Shown: one piece after another, positions 1 to 9,064 of the stretch
How positions within the stretch are numbered: the first letter of the stretch is position 1
Layout of the letters: each line of letters begins with the position of its first letter
Assembly (NCBI RefSeq): GCF_015207705.1
Contig: NZ_JADEWI010000006.1
Location: forward strand, 146,819 to 210,818
Source: Nostoc sp. LEGE 06077
GTDB taxonomy: Bacteria; Cyanobacteriota; Cyanobacteriia; Cyanobacteriales; Nostocaceae
DNA length: 64,000 nucleotides
Direction: 5' to 3'
Notes under the pieces: model-generated
Database searches by the model: none
What the model was told of the DNA's origin: nothing
The model's input: the letters and a program-made list of their open reading frames with translations, nothing else
Translations under genes and position numbers: made by a program

Positions 1-1
1 T

Positions 2-940
2 ATTAGTCGCAGTAATAATATTTATCAAACCCGACTTGCTCAATTGGGGACTCTTGCTAATGCTAAGGGATTGGTTATAGTAACTGCTCCTATCTCCGGC
101 AAAGTGGCAGATCGAGAAGTTACCCTTGGTCAAACCTTTGAAGATGCAGGTGGCAAATTGATGACGATTGTCAACGACACTCAGGTATTTGCTACAGCTA
201 ATATTTATGAAAAAGATTTAAGCAAGCTAAGAACTGGTCAAAGAATTAATTTACGAGTTGCTAGTCTACCTGAAAGTACATTTTCAGGACGAATTTCCCG
301 CATTGGGACATCGGTAGAAGGAGAAACACGAGTTGTACCAGTACAAGCCCAGGTGAATAACTCTCTTCGTCAACTCAAACCCGGAATGTTTGCTCAACTG
401 GAAGTTTTGACAAACCAAACGTCCTCTGCTGTTTTAGCTATCCCTACCTCAGCAGTGGTTGAGGCAAATGCTAAAAAATTCGTCTATTTGCAAAATGGTA
501 ATGCTTTTCAGTCCACTGAAGTAACTTTAGGGCAAACTTCTGGAGATATGGTTGAGGTCAAAAGTGGTTTGTTTGAGGGAGATACGATTGTGACTCAACG
601 CGCACCACAACTTTATGCCCAATCATTGCGGGGTGGTAGCAAATCTGCAAGCGGAGACAAAAATGAAACGCATACCAACACAGAAGTAACCCAAGCAAAA
701 ACAAACTTACCTATACCTTTGTGGCTATTGGGAACAGGAGGAGTAACACTTTTTGGTATTGCTGCTTTTGCAGCAGGTAGTCTTTGGTCAAGTCGTCGCA
801 TACGTCAGCGTTTTGTAGCAGTTGGTCATCCCGAATATGATGGCTTTAATTATGAAACTGAAACTCATATTGATAACCATAAAAAACCAACCACATCAAA
901 TTCTGCTGCTGTCTTTGATCAACCAGACAATAACATTTAG
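2..940 (+). CDS. RND efflux periplasmic adaptor (HlyD/CusB-like), 5' end cut by window
   Basis: The reading frame is open from base 2, so the gene begins before the window; the TTG at 44 is internal. The visible part matches residues from about 250 onward of the complete adaptor at 49421-51100 (shared NANAKGL, TAPISGK, VVEGETRVVPVQA). It contains the barrel-sandwich return strand, beta-barrel and membrane-proximal domains that link an inner-membrane RND pump to an outer-membrane channel. Near the C terminus a hydrophobic segment (LPIPLWLLGTGGVTLFGIAA) is followed by SSRRIRQR, so the protein ends with a membrane anchor and a basic tail, which is unusual for adaptors. It lies 23 bp upstream of the pump at 964 and is surely co-transcribed with it. 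Metal specificity cannot be read from the fragment. Confidence 0.9.
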   Translation: MSRSNNIYQTRLAQLGTLANAKGLVIVTAPISGKVADREVTLGQTFEDAGGKLMTIVNDTQVFATANIYEKDLSKLRTGQRINLRVASLPESTFSGRISRIGTSVEGETRVVPVQAQVNNSLRQLKPGMFAQLEVLTNQTSSAVLAIPTSAVVEANAKKFVYLQNGNAFQSTEVTLGQTSGDMVEVKSGLFEGDTIVTQRAPQLYAQSLRGGSKSASGDKNETHTNTEVTQAKTNLPIPLWLLGTGGVTLFGIAAFAAGSLWSSRRIRQRFVAVGHPEYDGFNYETETHIDNHKKPTTSNSAAVFDQPDNNI

Positions 941-963
941 TAATTTCAAATTTCAAATCTAAA

Positions 964-3900
964 ATGCTCAATAACATCGTCAGGTGGGTGATTGACCGAC
1001 GTTGGCTCGTTGTTTTAGCTACAGCGATCGCTGCATTGTGGACATTCTACGTCATTCCCCAAATGCCATTAGATGTGCTACCACCCTTTGCACCGCCCCA
1101 AGTAGAAATTCAAACCGAAGCACCGGGACTCGCGCCGGAAGAAGTTGAATCTTTAGTAACTTTACCAATTGAGAGTGCAATTAATGGTACACCAGGAGTA
1201 ACCGCAGTCCGTTCATCTTCGGCAGCAGGAATTTCTGCTGTGAGGGTAATTTTTAATTGGGGGACAGAAATTTATCAAGCACGTCAGCTAGTTACTGAAC
1301 GACTGCAACAAGCTGCCAGCAAACTTCCCCCAGGAGTGGAAACGCCGCAAATTTCTCCTACTACTTCGCCTGTTGGTTTAGTGGTTCAATACGCTTTTAC
1401 AGTCGAATCAGAAAATAATAATTCTCAAGCCAAAATAGACTTGATGGGAGCTAGACGAATTGTTGATTGGCAAGTCACAAATCGCCTTTTAGCTGTTCCA
1501 GGTGTGAGCCAAGTAGTAGTTTTTGGTGGTGATGCACGTCAATATCAAGTTTTAGTAGATCCAGCAAAATTAGCAGCCTTTAATATTTCTTTAGAGCAAG
1601 TTACTAATGCCACGAAATCTGCCAATGGTAATGCACCGGGCGGTTATTTAATCACACCAGATAAAGAAACATTAATTCGAGGTATCGGACGCATTGAATC
1701 AGTTGCAGATTTGCAAAAATCAACTATTACTGCACGTAATGGAGTACCTGTTAGACTGCAAGATGTAGCAGAAGTAAAAATTGGTGGCGCAATTAAACGG
1801 GGAGATGGTAGTTTCAATGGCAAACCAGCAATTATTTTAATGGTTAATAAACAGCCGCTTGCAGACACTCCTACTGTTTCCCGTGCAATAGAAGTGGCGA
1901 TGAAAGAAATTCAAGCTGGTTTACCCCCAGAGATTAAAGTCACAACGACATTTCGCCAAGATAGTTATATTGATTCCTCAGTTCAAAATGTTAGTTCATC
2001 ATTAATTCAAGGTAGCATTATTGCGGCAATAATTCTTATTCCCTTTTTGATGAATTGGCGGACTCTTGCCGTATGTTTACTAGATTTTTTCTTAACTTTA
2101 CTGTTTGGATTGCTAGCTCTTTCTTGGCTAGGTATAGGTCTGAATACAATGACTTTAGGAGGTTTAGCAGTAGCGATTGGTACGGCAATTGATGATGCTA
2201 TTGTTTATGGAGAAAATACTTATAGAAAATTGCGAGAAAATAAAATTTCTGACAATCCATTACCGCCATTAGAAATTATTTTTGAAGGTTCAGCCGAAGT
2301 ACGAGAATCATTGATTGGTGCAACTGTTATTGGTATTATTGTTTTTTCACCAATTTTTACTCTGCCAGGTGTAGAAGGAAGAATTTTTACACCAATGGGA
2401 ATTTCTTATTTAGTCATAGTTGTTATTTCTAGTTTAGAATCGCTGTTAGTCTCTCCTGCTTTGTGTGCGATTTTATTACCTAATGTCAAAGTGACAAAAA
2501 GAGAACCTTGGTTGGCGAGATTATGTAAGACAATTTATAGTTACTGTCTCAACTTTTCTTTTCGGAATTCTTTACCAATCATTGGTGTTGCATTAGCTTT
2601 AACAGTAACAGCGATCGCAGTTATTCCTTCATTTGGTAGAGCTTTTTTACCAGAGTTCCAAGAGCAAACGATGGTAAATACTTTAACTTTATATCCTGGG
2701 GTGTCTTTAGAAGCGACAACAAAAGCCGGTTATGTAGTGGAAGATGCGCTCAAAAATGACAACCGCTTCAAATTTATTCAAACACGAGCTGGACGTGCTG
2801 AGGGAGATGCAGATGCGGCAGGTGTGAATATTGCACACGTTGATATCGAACTCAGTGATGAGGGAATGAAAGACCGCGCGAAAACTTTAGAAAAGCTGCG
2901 TCAAGAGTTTGATAAGATACCGGGAGCTGCACCGAATGTGGGCGGATTCATCTCCCACCGCATGGATGAAGTTTTGTCCGGGGTAAGAAGTGCGATCGCA
3001 GTTAAAATTTTTGGTTCAGACTTAACACAACTCCGTCAGATTGGGGAACAAGTAGAAGCACAAATGAAAACCATTGACGGGGTTGTAGATTTATTGCTAG
3101 AACCACAAATTCCCATACCGCAAATTCAAATCAAATTTGATCGAGATGCAGCTAGCCGTTACGGTTTATCAGTCGGAGAAATTTCTAGCATTATTGAAAC
3201 CGCACTCAACGGGCAAGTAGTTTCTCAAGTTTTAGAAAACCAACAATCCTTTGACCTTTTAGTGTGGTTAAAGCCGGAAGCACGACAAGATTTGTCCACC
3301 ATTCGGGATTTATTAATTGATACCCCCAATGGACAGAAAATTCCTTTAGGTAATGTGGCAATAATTGACAACGGTACTGGCCCGAATACAATCAATCGTG
3401 AAAATGTTTCCCGTTTGATTGTAGTTTCAGCTAACGCTAAAGGTAGGGATTTACGCTCGATTGTCAATGAGATTGAAGCCAAAGTCAAAAGTAATGTTCA
3501 AGTGCCTGCGGGTTATTTTATACAATACGCAGGTCAATTTGAAGCAGAAGAACGCGCTACCCAAAATATCCTGGTGTTCAGTGCGATCGCATTTGTGGCA
3601 ATTACAGTTCTCATGTATATTTCAGTGAAATCTATACCTTCTACCATCATGATTATGATTAATTTACCAATTGGTTTGGTAGGAGGTGTAATCGCGGTAG
3701 CTTTAACTGGAGGCGTGATTTCTGTTGCGTCTTTGGTTGGATTTGTTTCCTTGTTTGGCGTAGCAACTCGCAATGGTTTGTTATTAGTAGATAACTATAA
3801 CAGTAAATTTTCAGAAGGAATGCCGTTAAAAGAGATTATTGTTAAAGGTTCAATGGAACGACTTAATGCTATTTTAATGACGGCTTTGACTTCTGCATTA

Positions 3901-4107
3901 GGTCTGGCACCAATGGTACTACAAGGTGGCCCAGGACAAGAACTTTTGCAGCCACTTTCTATTGTTGTTTTTGGTGGATTGTTTACTTCGACAGCTATAA
4001 CTTTATTGGTTTTACCTGCTTTATATGCCAAGTTTGGTAAACATTTATTTCCGAAAAAAACAGAGGAGACTAAAGAAAAAGACGAGAAATTTTTTATGCA
4101 CATGTAG
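964..4107 (+). CDS. Heavy-metal RND efflux pump (CusA/CzcA family)
   Basis: A 1047-residue inner-membrane proton/metal antiporter, the usual length for the HME branch of RND pumps. It opens with a TM1 segment after IDRRWLVV, then the family signature PQMPLDVLPPFAPPQVEI and EAPGLAPEEVESLVTLPIES. TM4 carries GTAIDDAIVYGEN, with the paired acidic residues expected in the proton relay. Two periplasmic porter repeats and twelve predicted membrane segments are present, ending in LLVLPALYAKFGKH. Partner of the adaptor just upstream; lipoprotein genes follow at 4151 and 4750. It is closely similar to the pumps at 51381 and 57252, so the island holds three HME-RND paralogues. Copper/silver or zinc/cobalt/nickel specificity is not decided by sequence reading alone. 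Confidence 0.95.
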   Translation: MLNNIVRWVIDRRWLVVLATAIAALWTFYVIPQMPLDVLPPFAPPQVEIQTEAPGLAPEEVESLVTLPIESAINGTPGVTAVRSSSAAGISAVRVIFNWGTEIYQARQLVTERLQQAASKLPPGVETPQISPTTSPVGLVVQYAFTVESENNNSQAKIDLMGARRIVDWQVTNRLLAVPGVSQVVVFGGDARQYQVLVDPAKLAAFNISLEQVTNATKSANGNAPGGYLITPDKETLIRGIGRIESVADLQKSTITARNGVPVRLQDVAEVKIGGAIKRGDGSFNGKPAIILMVNKQPLADTPTVSRAIEVAMKEIQAGLPPEIKVTTTFRQDSYIDSSVQNVSSSLIQGSIIAAIILIPFLMNWRTLAVCLLDFFLTLLFGLLALSWLGIGLNTMTLGGLAVAIGTAIDDAIVYGENTYRKLRENKISDNPLPPLEIIFEGSAEVRESLIGATVIGIIVFSPIFTLPGVEGRIFTPMGISYLVIVVISSLESLLVSPALCAILLPNVKVTKREPWLARLCKTIYSYCLNFSFRNSLPIIGVALALTVTAIAVIPSFGRAFLPEFQEQTMVNTLTLYPGVSLEATTKAGYVVEDALKNDNRFKFIQTRAGRAEGDADAAGVNIAHVDIELSDEGMKDRAKTLEKLRQEFDKIPGAAPNVGGFISHRMDEVLSGVRSAIAVKIFGSDLTQLRQIGEQVEAQMKTIDGVVDLLLEPQIPIPQIQIKFDRDAASRYGLSVGEISSIIETALNGQVVSQVLENQQSFDLLVWLKPEARQDLSTIRDLLIDTPNGQKIPLGNVAIIDNGTGPNTINRENVSRLIVVSANAKGRDLRSIVNEIEAKVKSNVQVPAGYFIQYAGQFEAEERATQNILVFSAIAFVAITVLMYISVKSIPSTIMIMINLPIGLVGGVIAVALTGGVISVASLVGFVSLFGVATRNGLLLVDNYNSKFSEGMPLKEIIVKGSMERLNAILMTALTSALGLAPMVLQGGPGQELLQPLSIVVFGGLFTSTAITLLVLPALYAKFGKHLFPKKTEETKEKDEKFFMHM

Positions 4108-4150
4108 CTACTGAAAACTTCTACACATATCTACAGATAGGAATAAACCA

Positions 4151-4645
4151 ATGAAATCACTTAAATCTGGCTTAATTATTCTTGGAAGTGTGGGACTACT
4201 ATTTTTAGGATCTTGCAGTAATGCTAATCAAACAGCTAATACAGAAAATAGTCCAACTGCTTCTACCTTAACCACTCAAGCACCCTCTGTTTCTGCCTCA
4301 CCAGCAACTAAAACAGATAGCGGGCATGGTGCATCTCATGGAGGCCAAGTTGTAGAGACAGGAAGCTATCATTTAGAATTTGTGCCTGATAAAGAAGCAA
4401 ATGGAACTCACATGGATTTATATTTGCAAACAGGTGATAACCACGCAGCAGTACCTAATGCAAAAGTAACGGCCCAAGTTCAGCTACCTGATGGTCAACA
4501 AAAGACGATTCCTTTTACTTATGATGCTAAAGACAAACACTATACTGGTCTACTGAATGAAAAAGCATCTGGTCAGTATCAAGTGAAAATTACGGCAGAT
4601 ATTAAAGACGAAAAAGCAACCGGGCGTTTTAACTTTAATCGCTAA
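4151..4645 (+). CDS. YtkA-like periplasmic lipoprotein
   Basis: A 164-residue protein with a lipoprotein signal (LLFLGSCSN, lipobox Cys about residue 22), a low-complexity Thr/Ser/Ala linker and a short His/Gly patch (HGASHGG). The C-terminal 90 residues form a beta-rich domain (HLEFVPDKEANGTHMDLYL, then VTAQVQLPDGQQKTIPF) like the YtkA-like fold. It is a paralogue of the lipoprotein at 60534, which also follows a CusA-like pump. AGGA upstream supports the ATG. The pairing with the pumps suggests a periplasmic metal-binding accessory; function is inferred, not shown. Confidence 0.75.
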   Translation: MKSLKSGLIILGSVGLLFLGSCSNANQTANTENSPTASTLTTQAPSVSASPATKTDSGHGASHGGQVVETGSYHLEFVPDKEANGTHMDLYLQTGDNHAAVPNAKVTAQVQLPDGQQKTIPFTYDAKDKHYTGLLNEKASGQYQVKITADIKDEKATGRFNFNR

Positions 4646-4749
4646 CTAGTATTTATCATGCTTTGATTTCGACGCTGATTATTCTAGTTTTCGGGGCAAT
4701 CTCACTTTTCAACCGTACATTTTTACATACAAATACTATTTTCATCAAA

Positions 4750-5685
4750 ATGAAAAGTTTTTTGACTGCACTGGCTATCACTTCAACTCTTGCATTGACT
4801 CAAGGTTGTGCTTCACAAGTTAAATCTGGGGAAATTTCAGACACTAATCCCACCAGCATAAGTAATGCGAATCCCCATACTGGTCACAATATGGAGAATT
4901 CTAAAAAACCAAAAGAAAAAGATAATCCTCATGACGGACATAATATGGGGGACTCCCATGATGAGCATGGTCATTCCCAGTTAGAACCTGCGAACGCTAC
5001 CGCAAAGCTTATCCTTCCCAGCAAAATAACTCCTAACACTCCTGTTCCTATAGCGATTGAAATAAAAGACAAAAATGGTAAAGCCATTGCTAATTTTGAC
5101 AAATTTCAAGAAGAATTAATGCACTTAATTGTCGTTAGTGATGATTTACAATCTTTCCAACATATTCATCCTGAATATAAAGGAAATGGACGCTTTGAAG
5201 TTCAAGTTTATTTTCCCTATTCTTCTAATTACACTCTTTTCAGTGATTACAAAGTAGCAGGAAAAGCAGAACAAGTGTCAGTCCTCAAAGCACCAGTTCC
5301 AGGTCAATCACCAGCTAAACCAAAAATTGATTTAGCTACTATTAAAACTTTTGATAATACTCAAGTTAATCTCAACTTATCTCAATCCACCATTAAAGCT
5401 GGACAAGAGGTGCATTTAATTTTCAATTTACAGGATGCTGCAACTAAAAAACCACCTACAGATTTAAAACCTTATTTAGGAGAAAGGGGACATTTAGTTA
5501 TTCTTAAGCAATCATCACCGTTAACGCAAGCAGACTATATCCATGCTCATGCTATGAAAAATACTCCAGATTATGAGGTTCATTTTATCACCCGTTTTCC
5601 AAAACCGGGAAAATATAAAATGTGGGGACAATTTAATCGAAACGGGAAAATTATTACTGCTGATTTTTGGGTAACCGTTATTTAA
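4750..5685 (+). CDS. His-rich periplasmic lipoprotein, metal-associated
   Basis: I start this at the ATG at 4750, because it begins a clean lipoprotein signal (MKSFLTALAI...LTQGCASQ, lipobox Cys about 20); the frame opens earlier, with a TTG at 4663, but that would bury the signal. 311 residues. A His/Asp/Asn linker with repeats of HNM and GHNMGDSHDEHGH (residues about 45-80) looks metal-binding. Two beta-rich domains follow, with MHLIVVSDDLQSFQHIHPE and GHLVILKQSSPLTQADYIHAHA. The minus-strand gene at 7876-8757 is a close paralogue. Last gene of the adaptor-pump-lipoprotein operon. Probable periplasmic copper or silver buffer; exact role unknown. Confidence 0.75.
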   Translation: MKSFLTALAITSTLALTQGCASQVKSGEISDTNPTSISNANPHTGHNMENSKKPKEKDNPHDGHNMGDSHDEHGHSQLEPANATAKLILPSKITPNTPVPIAIEIKDKNGKAIANFDKFQEELMHLIVVSDDLQSFQHIHPEYKGNGRFEVQVYFPYSSNYTLFSDYKVAGKAEQVSVLKAPVPGQSPAKPKIDLATIKTFDNTQVNLNLSQSTIKAGQEVHLIFNLQDAATKKPPTDLKPYLGERGHLVILKQSSPLTQADYIHAHAMKNTPDYEVHFITRFPKPGKYKMWGQFNRNGKIITADFWVTVI

Positions 5686-5704
5686 ATACATTGATAAATC
5701 CTAA

Positions 5705-5737
5705 TTTCATCTTGATTTCATCTATACTTTGTATAAT
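5705..5737 (+). promoter_or_regulatory. CopR-type direct-repeat box and -10 element
   Basis: TTTCAT at 5705-5710 and 5716-5721 (11-bp period, CTTGA between), followed 10 bp later by a perfect TATAAT at 5732-5737. This is the best-formed promoter of the eleven such boxes in the window. No coding gene follows for 700 bp; the transcript would run through the two hairpins at 5746-5817. Confidence 0.75.
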
Positions 5738-5743
5738 CTAAAT

Positions 5744-5826
5744 AGAAACATGCTCCTCATGTTTACACCCCACCAAGCTTTTTAGTCATGCCACTTTCAA
5801 CATGACTAAAAAGCTTGATTTCTTAT
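5744..5826 (+). ncRNA. Candidate copper-responsive small RNA with two hairpins
   Basis: Downstream of the box-plus-TATAAT promoter lies a short non-coding stretch with two perfect hairpins. Hairpin 1 is 5746-5752 pairing with 5758-5764 (AAACATG/CATGTTT) with loop CTCCT, which is complementary to a Shine-Dalgarno AGGAG. A 9-nt linker rich in C follows. Hairpin 2 is a 17-bp perfect stem, 5774-5790 with 5801-5817, then ATTTCTTATT, a terminator-like end. Predicted length about 80 nt. Structure and promoter are seen; that it is expressed and regulatory is inference. It could instead be only a strong terminator for the operon ending at 5685. Confidence 0.5.
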
Positions 5827-6201
5827 TAATTAAAAGATTTGTTATTTTATAAGTAATTTTATTAAATAGATTATTTTCTTGAGAAATTAAGTTACTTGCT
5901 ACAAAAAATAATTATATTTTTTCACTAAATTAAAACTAAATTATTGCATTTCAAAACCAAATCCAGTAATTTAATCCTTATGTTGTAATAGTATTCTTAA
6001 AATTAATAGTGCTATGCAGTTATTTCTAGCACTAGCTACTTGCGAATAAGCTTAAACACATTACTATAACCAAGTATTAGTTATAATTTCACCTATCATC
6101 TTTCGGCTAAAGTCGTTAGCCGTGACGTAAAAATTTCTTTTGATGAAGTTCAAGTTTCTTCATATTAATCTATTTGTAAATTTTAATGATAACTACTGAA
6201 A
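5827..6201. other. AT-rich intergenic stretch without a supported gene
   Basis: No credible reading frame. The only structure I see is a 7-bp perfect hairpin at 6104-6122 (CGGCTAA, loop AGTCG, TTAGCCG) followed by a TGACGTAAAAATTTC tail, which may be a weak terminator or a short interspersed repeat. Confidence 0.5.
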
Positions 6202-6218
6202 TTTCATCTTGATTTCAT
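6202..6218 (+). promoter_or_regulatory. CopR-type box upstream of DUF2808 gene A
   Basis: TTTCAT at 6202-6207 and 6213-6218, with the same 17-bp sequence as the box at 5705. The downstream CTTGTCATGCTAG resembles CTGTCATCCTAG after the box at 57168, suggesting a shared -10 region. It lies 227 bp before the ATG at 6446. Confidence 0.7.
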
Positions 6219-6445
6219 TATGACTTGTCATGCTAGTAGATAGAGTTAATATAGATCGTCAGCGAAAAATTACCAATAATTTTAACGTAATAAGGGCAAC
6301 TTAACAGGCTACTTCTCGTGATTGATCAGAGTATCAATGAGGTAGTTAAATATAGCTTTGCCAAGTTTGATGTATCTATTAAGAACAGATTAACTCATAA
6401 ATAATGCTCTGCTAGCTGATGTATTTGATTATTTTGGAGGTAAAT

Positions 6446-6931
6446 ATGAAGAGATCATTGATTTACGCTGTTGTGTTTACTCTGAGTAGCACAGCTATTA
6501 TTTTTCCCAGCTAAGCAAGTCCTAGAACAGACAATGGTAAGGTTCCCCATATTGATAGAAATACACAATTTCCCCCTACACGTTGGGGAAGTTTTAGACA
6601 TACTTTCCAGTTGCACGTTCCCCAAAATAGTAAAGCTGTTACTCAACTACTTATCAAAGTTCCAGACAATGTAACTATAAGTAATGACATTCAGGATATC
6701 GATGTTGTGGATGAAAAGGGACAGAAAATTAATACTAATGTATCTGTCAACGGTAAAACAATACTACTAGCTTTTGCTGAACCAGTTGCCCCTAATACTA
6801 AGTTTGATATTGACCTTAACAAGATAAAAAGACAAAATCTTGGTAATGGTTCTGTTTACAGTTTCTCAGTTAGAGAGGTTGGTATTGATGCAGAAATCCC
6901 TATAGGTGTTGCTTGGTTTCGTATTTACTAA
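6446..6931 (+). pseudogene. DUF2808-family secreted protein interrupted by a stop in its signal peptide
   Basis: An ATG at 6446 with TTTGGAGG upstream opens MKRSLIYAVVFTLSSTAII, a signal peptide, but a TAA at 6512-6514 falls at the predicted cleavage region (FPS-stop-ASPR). The frame then stays open to 6931, giving LHVPQNSKAVTQLLIKVPDN and VSVNGKTILLAFAEPVAPNT, which align along their length with the intact DUF2808 protein at 7039. One base change would restore it. Either a recent nonsense mutation or a sequencing error; internal reinitiation would give a protein without a signal. DUF2808 proteins are cyanobacterial envelope proteins of unknown function. Confidence 0.8.
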
Positions 6932-6962
6932 TCGAATCTTTTTCTAATAACAAATTAAGGAA

Positions 6963-6979
6963 TTTCATGGAGATTTCAT
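6963..6979 (+). promoter_or_regulatory. CopR-type box upstream of DUF2808 gene B
   Basis: TTTCAT at 6963-6968 and 6974-6979 separated by GGAGA, 60 bp before the ATG at 7039. A GATAAT at 6996-7001 is a plausible -10. The short distance to the gene makes the assignment firm if the box is functional. Confidence 0.7.
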
Positions 6980-7038
6980 TTATGGATGTGAAACTGATAA
7001 TAGGAACAAAATTTACGTAATTTTTGAGGAGAAACAAA

Positions 7039-7527
7039 ATGAAAAGATTGATTTATCTGACTGCATTTACTTTAGCAGTGACATCTTTTTCAGTTCCTGC
7101 TGTATGGGCAAGTGGAAAACCAGGTGATTTTAGAACTTCTCATCTGCTCAGAGGTGCTGCCATTCCTAATACTACTTATGTCACAGATGCTACTCATAAA
7201 TTTGAAGTTCATGTACAAGGTAAACCTTTGGCAGAACTCGCAATTAATTTACCTGACGGAGTAAGAATTGATAAGGGAATTGAAGTTAAAAATCAATCAG
7301 GGGAGGAAATTTCTACGACAGTTTCTATTAATGGACAAAAAGCTACAGTAGCTTTTTCACAACCAATAGCTCCTGAAACAAAGCTCTCAGTTTTAATGAG
7401 AGGAGTCAATACTCAAGCGTATGAATCAGGCTATGGTGCAACTTGGCAGTACCAAGTTTATGCTAAAAAAGTTGGATTGACGCAAGAAATTCCACTTGGT
7501 TTAGCTCAGATTCAGACTTATCCTTGA
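7039..7527 (+). CDS. DUF2808 domain-containing secreted protein
   Basis: 162 residues starting at the ATG at 7039, with a strong GAGGAG Shine-Dalgarno at 7026-7031. Signal peptide MKRLIYLTAFTLAVTSFSVPAVWA, cleavage after about residue 24. The mature part is one DUF2808 domain (FEVHVQGKPLAELAINLPDG, VSINGQKATVAFSQPIAPET, LTQEIPLGLAQIQTY), beta-rich and exported to the periplasm or surface. Its promoter carries a CopR-type box, so copper induction is likely. It is a tandem paralogue of the broken copy at 6446. Molecular function unknown. Confidence 0.85.
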   Translation: MKRLIYLTAFTLAVTSFSVPAVWASGKPGDFRTSHLLRGAAIPNTTYVTDATHKFEVHVQGKPLAELAINLPDGVRIDKGIEVKNQSGEEISTTVSINGQKATVAFSQPIAPETKLSVLMRGVNTQAYESGYGATWQYQVYAKKVGLTQEIPLGLAQIQTYP

Positions 7528-7875
7528 TCCAAATAATACAGATTAACCACTTACTCTTCTGCTTGACTGGAGATTTAAATCTAGTTTAGAACTAGCAAAT
7601 TGATATAAAGCATCAAATAAGAGCAGAAAAAAGCTCAACATTTTGGAGTAAATGTAGTGAAGAGATCGCATCAATGGATAACTTGTCTGAACTGAGAAAC
7701 CGAATTTAACGCAATTGCTAGTTGTTAGCATAGGTCAACTCCTAAATTAGAGATAGTCAGAAACAAGAATTCACCACCTATTTAGGTGGTGAATTCACAT
7801 AGGTACTATGTACATCCAAAGTTGGAAGGCAGGAAGTTTTGCCCTTCTTGTTTTATTAAGAAAACATCAGCTAAA
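7528..7875. repeat. Gene-free stretch holding a 30-bp perfect palindrome
   Basis: GAATTCACCACCTA at 7767-7780 and its exact inverse at 7783-7796 are separated by TT. The minus-strand lipoprotein ends 80 bp away, so it may act as a terminator. The ACCACC/GGTGGT subterminal hairpin also resembles IS200/IS605 ends, but no transposase remnant is visible. I see no gene in this stretch. Confidence 0.6.
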
Positions 7876-8757
7876 TTAAACCACATTAATCCAAAAATCA
7901 GCGGTAATAATTTTACCGTTGCGATTGAATTGTCCCCAAAGTTTATACTTTCCTGCTTGCGGAAAGCTAGTCATAAAATGAACCTGTCCAGTTGGAGTAT
8001 TGTTGAGTGCGTGAGCATGGATGTAATCTGCTGCTGTTAATGAGCTTGACTGTCGCAAGATAACTAAATGTCCTTTTTCTCCCAAGTAAGGCTGTAAGTC
8101 TGTAAGTGGTTGATTATTAGAAGCATCTTGTAATTTAAACATTAAAGTGACTTCTTTACCTGCTTTTACAGTGGGTTCAGAAAGAGCGAGATTGACTTGA
8201 GTATCATTGAAAGTTTTACTACGCTTAATGTCAATTTCTGGAGCAGCAATAGTGATTCCTGGAACTTGTGTTTTTAATACTGAAATTTGTTCTGACTGAC
8301 CAGCAGGTTTGTAGTCACTAAAGAATGTGTAACCACCTGCTTTTGGAAAACTAGCTTCTACTTGAAACTGACCATTATCTTTATATGTGGGATGAAGATG
8401 GCTGAAAAACTGAAGATCGTCACTGACAATAATTAAGTGCATGAGCTTTTCTTGGAAATTGTCAAACTTGGCGATCGCCTTTCCTTCTAAATCTTGAACA
8501 TCAATCAATAGCGAAATATTTTTATTTGGGGTGATGTTACTGGAAACTTTAAGTTTTGCTTGAGTCAACGCTTTCTTCTCACCATGAACTGTGCTACTTG
8601 TTGAATGTTCTCCATGATGGCTCTCGCTCATTGAACGCTCCTCATGCTGATGTGTACTAACAGACATTGCTTTTTCTTCAGCTTTAGGTAATGATGAGCA
8701 AGCTTGAACTAGTACCAAAGTAGTAGTGATAGCGATCGCATTTAGAAATCTATTCAT
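7876..8757 (-). CDS. His-rich periplasmic lipoprotein, paralogue of the 4750 gene
   Basis: 293 residues, ATG at 8757 preceded by AAGGAG. Lipoprotein signal MNRFLNAIAITTTLVLVQACSS (Cys about 20), then a His/Ser/Glu linker (STHQHEERSMSESHHGEHS) and the same two beta domains as the 4750 protein (MHLIIVSDDLQFFSHLHP; GHLVILRQSSSLTAADYIHAHA; FNRNGKIITADFWI at the end). Probably a periplasmic metal-binding protein anchored to a membrane. It lies downstream of a small membrane protein and the decayed chaperone on the same strand, all behind a worn MerR-type promoter at 9447-9478. Confidence 0.75.
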   Translation of the reverse strand: MNRFLNAIAITTTLVLVQACSSLPKAEEKAMSVSTHQHEERSMSESHHGEHSTSSTVHGEKKALTQAKLKVSSNITPNKNISLLIDVQDLEGKAIAKFDNFQEKLMHLIIVSDDLQFFSHLHPTYKDNGQFQVEASFPKAGGYTFFSDYKPAGQSEQISVLKTQVPGITIAAPEIDIKRSKTFNDTQVNLALSEPTVKAGKEVTLMFKLQDASNNQPLTDLQPYLGEKGHLVILRQSSSLTAADYIHAHALNNTPTGQVHFMTSFPQAGKYKLWGQFNRNGKIITADFWINVV

Positions 8758-8878
8758 TGATTTTCTCCTTTTTGTGACGGACTAAGTTATTCAAAAGACT
8801 CAAATTGAGTAGTAAAGCTATACGAGAAGCAAGAGTTTTGTTGATTAGAAATAGATAATTTCCTAATCTTGTCTTGGG

Positions 8879-9064
8879 CTATGCCTTGAAGATGACAAGT
8901 ATTAAAATCAAAATCTTTAGTTGCCAAGGTGTTAAGATTACACTGACAATTAGGCAACCAATTGTAAATAAACCTGTTAATTCTACTAGTTCATCAGTAG
9001 AATTTTTAAACAGATAACTAACTCCTAAAGCAATCATTAGCGGAATCAGAAAAAGTAAGCCCAT
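8879..9064 (-). CDS. Small hydrophobic membrane protein
   Basis: 61 residues from the ATG at 9064 (MGLLFLIPLMIALGVSYLF). Two membrane segments, residues about 3-19 and 33-58, joined by a short acidic loop (NSTDELVEL). I do not recognise a family. It sits between the decayed chaperone (9206-9367) and the lipoprotein gene (7876-8757) on the same strand. In-frame TTG codons upstream would lengthen it by up to nine residues. Small two-helix proteins often accompany transporters or periplasmic metal proteins, but a role here is only a guess. Confidence 0.55.
   Translation of the reverse strand: MGLLFLIPLMIALGVSYLFKNSTDELVELTGLFTIGCLIVSVILTPWQLKILILILVIFKA

Noticed and set aside
7543..7731. Minus-strand frame of 62 codons
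   Set aside because: Low complexity, no ribosome site, no similarity recognised and no neighbours that would suggest a gene.
7786..8040. Plus-strand frame beginning in the 7767 palindrome
   Set aside because: Its first part lies in the palindrome and the rest is antisense to the conserved lipoprotein gene; no ribosome site.
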